A stretch of DNA of 25,329 nt, taken from a virus. Of the stretch, positions 16,959-23,748 are shown piece after piece (position 1 is the stretch's first letter; each line of letters begins with the position of its first letter). Both the position numbers and the translations under genes were made by a program. Location of the stretch: IMG/VR virus record IMGVR_UViG_3300009378_000059, positions 1-25,329 of that record, one strand, 5' to 3'. The notes under the pieces were generated by a model. The model worked only from the letters and a program-made list of their open reading frames with translations. It made no database searches and was not told where the DNA came from.

Positions 16959-18383
16959 ATGGAAAGTATAGATTACATTGCATCACCTACAGCAGGTGAA
17001 TTCCATCGCGATGATAATTTTGTACGTGGTCTTATTGGTCCTATCGGATCGGGTAAGTCCGTTTCCTGTTGTATTGAAATCTTTAAGCGAGCTTGCGAAC
17101 AGCGAGCGCATACTGACGGAGTCCGCTATTCTCGTTGGGTTATCGTGCGTAACACTTATCGTGAGCTTGTTGATACAACTATGCAAACTTGGTTTGATTG
17201 GTTCCCCAAGACTCTAGGCCATTGGCGCGCAGCCGATATGAAACAGACTATTGAGTTCACTTTAACTGATGAAACGGTAGTCCATCTTGAAGTACTGTTC
17301 CGCGCACTTGACCGACCGGATGATGTGAAGAAACTTCTTTCTTTGGAACTCACCGGTGGCTGGATCAATGAGGCAAGAGAAATACCAAAGCCAATCCTTG
17401 ATATGCTCATTGGTCGTGTCGGTCGCTATCCCTCCAAAAGATATGGTGGTGCTAGTTGGTATGGCGTAATCAATGATACTAACCCACCAGACACTGATCA
17501 TTGGTGGTATAGAATGTTTGAGGAGCAGCAGCCAGAGGGATGGAAGGATTTTCACCAACCATCTGGTGTTTCTCCTGAGGCGGAGAATATAGACAACTTA
17601 CCTGATGAATATTATAAGCGCCTCAGTTCGGGTAAGGATCAAGAATGGATAAATGTGTACGTACACGGTAAATACGGATTCGTACAAGATGGTAAGATCA
17701 TTTATCCAGAATACAATGATAATCTCCACTGTGTACATGATCTTGGTCTCCATGAAAAGACTGAGAAGGTTATTATAGGTGTTGACTTTGGTCTTACGCC
17801 CGCTGCTGTAATCGCACAGATATCTCGGTCAGACGGCCAAGTACAGATCATCGATGAGATCGTAACTGAAGATATGGGAGCTGTTCGCTTTGGTAAGCGC
17901 ATTAAGGAGTTAGTTATAAGCAATTATGACAATCTGCCTATGGAAGGTTATGGCGACCCAGCAGGGGAGCAAAGAAGCCAAGTTGATGAGCGGACTCCTT
18001 TCTTTGTATTAGAGGCACAGGGTGTATTTCTTCGCCCTGGACCAACCAATGATTTCACGATTCGCAGGGAATCAGTGGCTAAATTGTTGACGACTCTTAC
18101 TCTGCTTGGTCGCCCCCAATTAGTAATCTCACCTAAGTGCAGAATGCTCAGAAAGGCTATGGCTGGTGGTTATAAGTATCGCCGCATTAATGTATCTGGC
18201 ACAGACAAATATGCTGAAAAGCCAGATAAGAATATGTACTCGCACGTAGCTGAAGCTCTGCAGTATTTGTGTACGGGACTAGGACATGGTTATGAACTCC
18301 TTAAAAGAGCTGAAGATGAAGTTCCTCGAGATTATTCTGCGCAGGGCCTCGATTACGATCCACTCGGAAGGGCAGCGGCGTGA
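16959..18383 (+). CDS. terL: Terminase large subunit
   Basis: A 474-residue DNA-packaging motor. The ATPase has Walker A GPIGSGKS (27-34, Lys33) and Walker B-like GGWINEAREI (133-142, Glu138). The C-terminal nuclease has IIGVDFG (272-278, Asp276), YGDPAG (331-336, Asp333) and SHVAEALQYL (428-437), where the third acidic position is Glu432. The ATG at 16959 is preferred: the upstream extension to 16923 is inside the promoter, and MESIDYIASP is a reasonable terminase start. There is no ribosome binding site and the predicted transcript begins at the ATG, so the message may be leaderless. It starts the rightward head-tail operon and overlaps the acetyltransferase by four bases. Confidence 0.95.
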   Translation: MESIDYIASPTAGEFHRDDNFVRGLIGPIGSGKSVSCCIEIFKRACEQRAHTDGVRYSRWVIVRNTYRELVDTTMQTWFDWFPKTLGHWRAADMKQTIEFTLTDETVVHLEVLFRALDRPDDVKKLLSLELTGGWINEAREIPKPILDMLIGRVGRYPSKRYGGASWYGVINDTNPPDTDHWWYRMFEEQQPEGWKDFHQPSGVSPEAENIDNLPDEYYKRLSSGKDQEWINVYVHGKYGFVQDGKIIYPEYNDNLHCVHDLGLHEKTEKVIIGVDFGLTPAAVIAQISRSDGQVQIIDEIVTEDMGAVRFGKRIKELVISNYDNLPMEGYGDPAGEQRSQVDERTPFFVLEAQGVFLRPGPTNDFTIRRESVAKLLTTLTLLGRPQLVISPKCRMLRKAMAGGYKYRRINVSGTDKYAEKPDKNMYSHVAEALQYLCTGLGHGYELLKRAEDEVPRDYSAQGLDYDPLGRAAA

Positions 18384-18835
18384 TTCAGTATTCGCAGATG
18401 GACTACGCTGATATTCCAGAAGTAATATCACTTGGTGCACAGATGCATAAAGAATCTCGCTATGCTAAGTATCCTTATGATGAGGACTATTGCTTGGACA
18501 TGGCAGGCCAAGTGATTAAAGATGATATGTTCTATAGTGGACTTGCAAAAGAGAATGAAGAATTGATCGGAATGATCTTTGGATTCTTAAATAAGGTTCC
18601 CTTTTGTAAGGCCATTAGTGCTGGTGATCTCTTATTTTATGTTCACCCAGAAAAGCGTAATGGTAAAGTAGCTTTACGTTTGGTTCGTGATTTTGAAAAG
18701 TGGGCTCGCTATCACAATGTAGAAGAGATTCAGATGGGCATCTCTGCGGATATTAACCCAGACAGAGTAGCTAAATTTTATAACCGACTGGGATATGATT
18801 ATCACGGTCATTTTATGATTAAAGGAAAAGACTAA
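18380..18835 (+). CDS. GNAT family N-acetyltransferase
   Basis: A 151-residue GNAT-fold protein. The acetyl-CoA-binding region is YVHPEKRNGKVALRLVRDFE (residues 87-106), an R/K-x-x-G-x-x-A variant of motif A, followed by the C-terminal NPDRVAKFYNRLGYDYHG typical of motif B. The start is GTG at 18380, overlapping the terminase stop as GTGA, with GGAAGGG seven bases upstream; an ATG at 18398 is possible. It is locked between terminase and portal in the late operon, a position where small acetyltransferases recur in podoviruses. The substrate is unknown: a virion protein, host protein or small molecule are all possible. Confidence 0.88.
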   Translation: MIQYSQMDYADIPEVISLGAQMHKESRYAKYPYDEDYCLDMAGQVIKDDMFYSGLAKENEELIGMIFGFLNKVPFCKAISAGDLLFYVHPEKRNGKVALRLVRDFEKWARYHNVEEIQMGISADINPDRVAKFYNRLGYDYHGHFMIKGKD

Positions 18836-19044
18836 TGGGCGGATTATTTGGTAGCTCTAAGCCAGCACCCCTTCCTCCACCTCCACCTCCACCTAAGCGG
18901 GAGGATCCATCTGTTAAAGCGGCGGCAGAGAAAGAGAGGAAACGTATGCTCGCTAAGAAAGGCCGCAAGAGTACGATGCTGACTGGTGGGCTTGGTGTGA
19001 CTGAAGATGCTCCTGTTGCTAAGAAGAGTCTACTCGGACAATAA
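18835..19044 (+). CDS. Proline-rich small protein next to portal
   Basis: A 69-residue protein with an N-terminal MGGLFGSS, a run of seven prolines (PPPPPPP, residues 14-20), a charged helix (KAAAEKERKRMLAKKGRKS) and a C-terminal TEDAPVAKKSLLG. Similar MGGLFG-polyproline-ending-LLG proteins are frequent before portal genes in podoviruses, probably as minor virion or assembly factors, but their role is not established. Its ATG overlaps the acetyltransferase TAA by one base (TAATG), and the portal follows three bases later. Confidence 0.82.
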   Translation: MGGLFGSSKPAPLPPPPPPPKREDPSVKAAAEKERKRMLAKKGRKSTMLTGGLGVTEDAPVAKKSLLGQ

Positions 19045-19047
19045 AAG

Positions 19048-20643
19048 ATGAGTGTTTCCAAATATGTAATTCGGCGGTTCGGTGATCTCTCAGGTTCTAG
19101 AGGAGCTTGGGAGAGTCACTGGCAAGAAGCTGCTGAGTTGACCTTTCCCAATCATCCCACCTTCACTGGTGAAGAATCTCCAGGCTTGAAGAAAGGGTTA
19201 AAAGTATACGATTCAACGGCAATTCACGCCGCAGAGATCTTAGCTGCCGGGTTACATGGAACACTCACCAATCCAGCTTCAGAGTGGTTCGCTCTGCGCT
19301 TTGAAAATGAAGAGCTAAATGACTCACGTGAATCTTCTCTTTGGTTAAAGAACGCAGAGCAAATCATGCGTAACGAGATTCAGAATTCTAAATCTGCATT
19401 CTCAACTCATATTCATGAAATGTACCTAGAATTTGCTTCATTTGGTACAGGAGTACTTTTCACTGGGGAGCGGAGCGATAAAGATGGGATCTTATTTAAG
19501 TCAATCCCTCTCTCAGAGGCGTATATTGCGGAGAATAAAGATGGAAAAATCGACACGCTGTACCGTACCATTAATATGTCCGTTCGTCAAATCATTCAAA
19601 AATTTGGTGAAAATGCTTCAGACAAAACTAAAAAGCTTTTTGCAGAAGGTAAAGTCGACCAACTAATTCAGGTAGTTCACGCTGTTGAACCAAGAACTAA
19701 GCCATTCAAAAAGAATGAGACTTTACCATTTGTATCTGTTTATGTAGAAAAATCTACAAAACATATTCTTCAAGAGGGAGGATTCTCTCAATTCCCTTAT
19801 TCAGTCCCTAGATTCTATAAAGCATCTGGTGAAGTATATGGTAGAGGACCAGCAATTACTGCTCTACCAGATATTAAGATGCTGAATGAGATGACGAAGA
19901 CGACGATTAAAGCAGCGCAGAAAATCGTTGATCCTCCATTACAGGCTCCAGATGATGGTTTCTTAGGCCCAATCCGTACAGTACCAGGTGGAATAAATTA
20001 TTTCCGTCGAGGTAATACTGATCGCATTGAACCATTAATAACCAATGCGAACATTCCTATCTCACTTGAGATGATGGAAGAATTGCGTAACCGTATTCGT
20101 GCAATATTTTTTATTGATCAGCTTCAGCTAATGCGTGGTCCTGAAATGACAGCTACTGAAGTTATGCAGCGTACTGAAGAGAGAATGAGACTTATGGGTC
20201 CTGTTCTCGGTCGTATGCAAGAAGAAGCACTTGATACGGTTATCAATCGAGTATTTGAGATCTTAAACTCTCAAGGTAAATTTCCACCAGCTCCTGATCT
20301 AATTGCAAATGCAGACTATAAAGTAGAATATGTTAGTCCAATTGCACGAGCTCAGAAGCAGCTTGAAGCTAATAGCTTACAGCGAGTTATGGAAATCATG
20401 ACTCCATTTGTTTCAATGACTCCTGATCTTATTCACCGCTTTGATGCTGATGAGATTCTTAAGGGAGTATCTGAGATGTTCGGTCTTCGCCCATCATTCC
20501 TTAAATCTGATGGTGATGTAGATCAGGCTAGACAGGCTGAGAATGAACAGGCTCAGATGGCACAAAACGTAGAGACACTACGCACTGGCTCTGAAGCTGG
20601 CGTAAATCTCGCAAGAATTCAGGAGATGCGCAGTGGATCATAA
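19048..20643 (+). CDS. Portal (head-tail connector) protein
   Basis: A 531-residue protein of the T7/BPP-1-type head-tail connector family. The opening features (RRFGDLSGSRGAWESHWQEA, then VYDSTAIHAAEILAAGLHGTLTNP at about 52-75) and the later GRGPAITALPDIKMLNEM and MRGPEMTATEVMQRTEERMR segments are characteristic. Twelve copies form the ring through which DNA is packaged and ejected. The length is normal for the family (about 500-550). It overlaps the next gene by 11 bases. No anomalies seen. Confidence 0.94.
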   Translation: MSVSKYVIRRFGDLSGSRGAWESHWQEAAELTFPNHPTFTGEESPGLKKGLKVYDSTAIHAAEILAAGLHGTLTNPASEWFALRFENEELNDSRESSLWLKNAEQIMRNEIQNSKSAFSTHIHEMYLEFASFGTGVLFTGERSDKDGILFKSIPLSEAYIAENKDGKIDTLYRTINMSVRQIIQKFGENASDKTKKLFAEGKVDQLIQVVHAVEPRTKPFKKNETLPFVSVYVEKSTKHILQEGGFSQFPYSVPRFYKASGEVYGRGPAITALPDIKMLNEMTKTTIKAAQKIVDPPLQAPDDGFLGPIRTVPGGINYFRRGNTDRIEPLITNANIPISLEMMEELRNRIRAIFFIDQLQLMRGPEMTATEVMQRTEERMRLMGPVLGRMQEEALDTVINRVFEILNSQGKFPPAPDLIANADYKVEYVSPIARAQKQLEANSLQRVMEIMTPFVSMTPDLIHRFDADEILKGVSEMFGLRPSFLKSDGDVDQARQAENEQAQMAQNVETLRTGSEAGVNLARIQEMRSGS

Positions 20644-20896
20644 AGCTGCAAGTCAATTGAAGATGGATTTGAATATGACATTCAATTCCGAACACGGACG
20701 TAGAGTCTTAAATTCCCTTATGGAATTCGGTCATTTGCTAGAGCCCCCTGCGATTAGCTCTGACCCCATTGAAATGGCATTTAAGTCTGGACGCCGTGAT
20801 GTCCTTATGTTTATTTTATATCATATGGACATTAGAGCTGAGAATTTCCCAGCTATAATTTCACAATCGCTCATCAACGAAGATATGGCACATTAG
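20633..20896 (+). CDS. Bbp19-like conserved phage protein
   Basis: An 87-residue protein started by GTG at 20633, seven bases after AGGAG inside the portal gene. It has the pattern FNSEHGRRVLNSLMEFGH (17-34) followed by EMAFKSGRRDVLMFIL (47-62), which matches small proteins between portal and scaffold in BPP-1-like podoviruses (Bbp19). These are of uncertain function, probably in head assembly. A tight overlap with portal and a 9-base gap to the scaffold gene support co-expression. Confidence 0.8.
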   Translation: MDHKAASQLKMDLNMTFNSEHGRRVLNSLMEFGHLLEPPAISSDPIEMAFKSGRRDVLMFILYHMDIRAENFPAIISQSLINEDMAH

Positions 20897-20905
20897 GAGT
20901 AAATT

Positions 20906-21664
20906 ATGGAAACACCAGAGTGGATGCAATCATTGCCTGAAGAGATGCAAAGTAACGAATCTCTGGCAAAGTTCTCAGACGTAGAAGCCTTAGCAGGCTC
21001 CTATGTTAATGCTGAGAAAATGATTGGAAAAGATACTATTGTAAAACCTACTACTGAAGACGAGTGGGAAAGTGCTTACAATCAACTTGGACGGCCAGAA
21101 GAGGCTAATAATTACGAGTTAAAAACTCCAGAAGATTTGCCAGAAGGAATTGATTTCGATGATGAAATGATGACTTCTTTTAAGGAACAAGCTCATAAAG
21201 CTGGTCTTAATCAAAGTCAGATTGAAGCTCTTAATTCATGGTATTGGGATCATACAACCAAAGCTTATAATACTTTAAGTGACGGAGTTGAAGATACTCA
21301 ATCAAAATCAGTCGAAAATCTTAAGAAAGATTGGGGAGAACGCTATGACGTTAACCTCACTATGGCTAAACGAGCTGTAGAACAATTCGGTGATGAAAAT
21401 TTTACTGAATATCTTGAACAAACAGGTTTAGGTGATAACCCTCAGATGGTGCGTTTTATGCACGCAGTTGCTAAAGCAAACCTTGAAGAAGGAGATATCG
21501 AAGGTCAAGGTAACGACAATAGTCGTACTATGGAGCCTTCACAGATTCGTGAGCAGATTAATGATATTATGTCACAAGCTGCTTATACAAATAAGCAGGA
21601 TCCTAATCATGGGATTCTGGTTACTAAAGTGCAGAAGCTATTTGAGCGGCTGCATGCAGCATAA
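20906..21664 (+). CDS. Capsid scaffolding protein
   Basis: A 252-residue acidic, helix-rich protein. LGRPEEANNYEL (61-72), FKEQAHKAGLNQSQIEALNSWY (91-112) and a charged coiled region are typical of podovirus scaffolding proteins that guide procapsid assembly and then leave. The C-terminus has the helical, basic-ended segment (VTKVQKLFERLH) usually needed for capsid binding. It lies between the Bbp19-like gene and the major capsid gene, as expected. Confidence 0.88.
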   Translation: METPEWMQSLPEEMQSNESLAKFSDVEALAGSYVNAEKMIGKDTIVKPTTEDEWESAYNQLGRPEEANNYELKTPEDLPEGIDFDDEMMTSFKEQAHKAGLNQSQIEALNSWYWDHTTKAYNTLSDGVEDTQSKSVENLKKDWGERYDVNLTMAKRAVEQFGDENFTEYLEQTGLGDNPQMVRFMHAVAKANLEEGDIEGQGNDNSRTMEPSQIREQINDIMSQAAYTNKQDPNHGILVTKVQKLFERLHAA

Positions 21665-21679
21665 GGGATTAGGATAACT

Positions 21680-21769
21680 ATGAAAATGGCCCTAAAAACT
21701 TATAAGAGTCCGTATCAAGCGGGTAACTCTTTTGCTATTTACTTTAATAACACTTTAATGGAGAATTAA
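21680..21769 (+). CDS. Possible 29-residue peptide between scaffold and capsid
   Basis: An ATG at 21680, five bases after AGGA, opens 29 codons (MKMALKTYKSPYQAGNSFAI...) ending two bases before the capsid ATG. The frame also contains a potential stem AAGAGT / ACTCTT with an inner CCG / CGG followed by TTTT, so the sequence may instead be a structured leader for capsid translation or a weak attenuator. The capsid ribosome binding site, GGAG, overlaps its last codons. Translation is plausible but unproven. Confidence 0.35.
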   Translation: MKMALKTYKSPYQAGNSFAIYFNNTLMEN

Positions 21770-21771
21770 AA

Positions 21772-22632
21772 ATGAGTGTTGAGATTACTACGGCTTTTGT
21801 CGAACAGTATTCTGCCAATATCCAGCTGCTATCACAGCAGAAAGGATCCCGCTTGAGTGGTGCGATTCGTAATGAATCCGTAACTGGTAAGAATGCATTC
21901 TTTGAACAGATCGGTACAGTCGCCGCTCGTGTACGGTCTAGCCGTCACGCAGATACTCCTCGTATGGATACACCACATTCTAGACGTCGTGTTTCTTTGG
22001 TCGATTATGATTGGGCTGATCTCATTGATAATGAGGATAAGGTTCGCATGCTGATTGATCCTACTTCATCTTATGCAGCTTCTGCAGCTTACGCTATGGG
22101 ACGTGCAAAGGATGATGCTATTATCACAGCTGCAACTGGAACTGCTTATACTGGAGTATCTGGTGGAACAGCTACTACGTTGCCTTCTGCACAGAAGGTA
22201 GCCGTTGCCGCTTCTGGTCTTACTTTAGCAAAGCTACTCTCTGCTAAAGAGATTCTTGATGCTGGTGAAGTAGATCCAGATATTCCTCGCTATATTGCTT
22301 TGACTGCTGGTCAAGTTACTGATCTTCTGAATACCACTGAGATTAAGTCTTCTGACTATAATACTGTTAAAGCTCTTGCACAGGGACAGATTGATACCTA
22401 TATGGGATTCAAGTTTCTTCAAACTGAGCGTCTCGGAACTGATGCCAGCGGTGACCGTCAGGTTATCTGTTGGGCACAGGATGGTCTTCTTTTGGCTACC
22501 GGTAAGGATGCATCTGCTAAGATCTCCGAACGTGATGACAAGAACTATGCAACTCAGGTTTTCTATTCTCAGACCATTGGAGCTACTCGAATGGAAGAGG
22601 CGAAAGTCGTTGAAATTGCATGTGCTGAATAA
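21772..22632 (+). CDS. Major capsid protein
   Basis: A 286-residue protein directly after the scaffold, of the type found in BPP-1-like podoviruses (Bbp17-like). It starts MSVEITTAFVEQYSANIQLLSQQKGSRL, carries HADTPRMDTPHSRRRVSLVDYDWADLID (a T-P-H-S-R-R segment shared by these capsids), and shows alanine-rich helical and beta segments expected of the HK97 fold. The length is modest but normal for the group. GGAG lies eight bases upstream of the ATG. Codon use is noticeably regular, with frequent GCT/GGT codons, as in highly expressed genes. Confidence 0.88.
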   Translation: MSVEITTAFVEQYSANIQLLSQQKGSRLSGAIRNESVTGKNAFFEQIGTVAARVRSSRHADTPRMDTPHSRRRVSLVDYDWADLIDNEDKVRMLIDPTSSYAASAAYAMGRAKDDAIITAATGTAYTGVSGGTATTLPSAQKVAVAASGLTLAKLLSAKEILDAGEVDPDIPRYIALTAGQVTDLLNTTEIKSSDYNTVKALAQGQIDTYMGFKFLQTERLGTDASGDRQVICWAQDGLLLATGKDASAKISERDDKNYATQVFYSQTIGATRMEEAKVVEIACAE

Positions 22633-22649
22633 ATAAGGAGTAAGGAAAA

Positions 22650-23129
22650 ATGGCTGTTACTACTCAGAAAAGTACACAAGTAACTAATACTGATGCCACT
22701 CCTCCAGTAATGGAAGAGACATCAGATCTTCATGGTCGTATGCGTATCGCGTATTTCGATCACACTCAGTCAGGAGCTGGTGATGCAACCTCTTCAGTGG
22801 AGATTGTCCGCCTTCCTCCTGGCACTGTACGTCTACTCGGTGCGCTAAGTCGTGTTGAACATGCATGGACTACTGCTAGTGCAACTATGGATGTCGGTTG
22901 GGATGCTTATATAGATCTTGACGGTGATGCTGTAGCCGCTGACGCAGATGGTATTGATAATGGTATCGATGTTGATACCGCCGGAGCTACTGCTATCGGT
23001 TCTGCTTTGACTGCTGATACTAAGGTATTTACTTCTCGTGAAGGAGTATCTATCCGGTTGACAAGTCAGGATACCGCTATTGCAGATACGAATACTGCAT
23101 CAGGCTATCTGGTTTACGTTGTAGACTAA
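22650..23129 (+). CDS. Head decoration or minor capsid protein (Bbp16-like)
   Basis: A 159-residue, beta-rich protein immediately after the capsid gene. It contains RMRIAYFDHTQ (30-40), VEIVRLPPGTVRLLG (50-64), a low-complexity Asp/Ala-rich segment (LDGDAVAADADGIDNGIDVD, about 89-108) and SGYLVYVVD at the end. Proteins of this kind follow the capsid in BPP-1-like phages (Bbp16) and are thought to be virion components, possibly capsid cement. The Asp-rich loop could bind divalent ions, which is inference. AAGGAGTAAGG precedes the ATG. Confidence 0.75.
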   Translation: MAVTTQKSTQVTNTDATPPVMEETSDLHGRMRIAYFDHTQSGAGDATSSVEIVRLPPGTVRLLGALSRVEHAWTTASATMDVGWDAYIDLDGDAVAADADGIDNGIDVDTAGATAIGSALTADTKVFTSREGVSIRLTSQDTAIADTNTASGYLVYVVD

Positions 23130-23135
23130 ACTAGT

Positions 23136-23167
23136 AGAGCTGAGCAGCTTAATCGCTGCTCAGCTCT
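23136..23167 (+). other. Strong 13-bp hairpin between capsid and tail genes
   Basis: AGAGCTGAGCAGC / GCTGCTCAGCTCT is a perfect 13-bp stem with a 6-base loop (TTAATC), starting just after the stop of the decoration gene. No T-tract follows (GTTAACG), so it is not a canonical terminator on this strand. It may stabilise the capsid message 3' end, be cut by RNase III, or partly attenuate downstream tail genes. Confidence 0.8.
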
Positions 23168-23184
23168 GTTAACGGAATTAGATA

Positions 23185-23748
23185 ATGGCAAGTGAAGTTC
23201 AAATTTGTAATGTAGCTCTTTCAAGACTTGGAGAAGATCCAATTATCTCCTTGACCGAGGATTCTAAAGCTGGGCGAGCTTGCAATCTAGTTTTTACTGA
23301 TATTCGTGATAGTCTTTTACGCGCACATCCATGGAATTTTGCGGTTGCTCGTGCCTCTTTGGCTCAGTTAACTACAACTCCAGTTTACGGATTTAACTAT
23401 GAATATCAGCTTCCAACTGACTGTCTTAAGGTTTTGAAGACGGATCCTGAAGGAGATGATATTGATTTTAAGATTGAAGGTAGAAAGCTATTAACTGACG
23501 AAGCTACTATCAATATTCTTTATATTTCAAGAGTTACAGATCCAGTTCAATATGATCCAATATTTATGGAAGTATTTTCTGCTAAGCTTGCTGCTGAATT
23601 AGCAGTCTCCTTAACAGATAGTATTACATTGGCTGATTTTCTTCATCAGAAATACGAGAAAGTTCTTTCTGAAGCTAGAGGTATGGATGCTCAAGAAGGA
23701 ACACCAGACAATATTATTGCAGATGCTTGGATTGAATCTAGACTCTAA
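23185..23748 (+). CDS. Tail tubular protein A (T7 gp11-like adaptor)
   Basis: A 187-residue protein beginning MASEVQICNVALSRLGEDPI and containing SKAGRACNLVFTDIRDSLLRAHPWNFA (27-53), the hallmark stretch of podovirus tail tubular protein A. LPTDCLKVL follows at about 76-84. Twelve copies form the ring between portal and nozzle. The length is typical. Its TAA shares a base with the next ATG (TAATG). Confidence 0.92.
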   Translation: MASEVQICNVALSRLGEDPIISLTEDSKAGRACNLVFTDIRDSLLRAHPWNFAVARASLAQLTTTPVYGFNYEYQLPTDCLKVLKTDPEGDDIDFKIEGRKLLTDEATINILYISRVTDPVQYDPIFMEVFSAKLAAELAVSLTDSITLADFLHQKYEKVLSEARGMDAQEGTPDNIIADAWIESRL

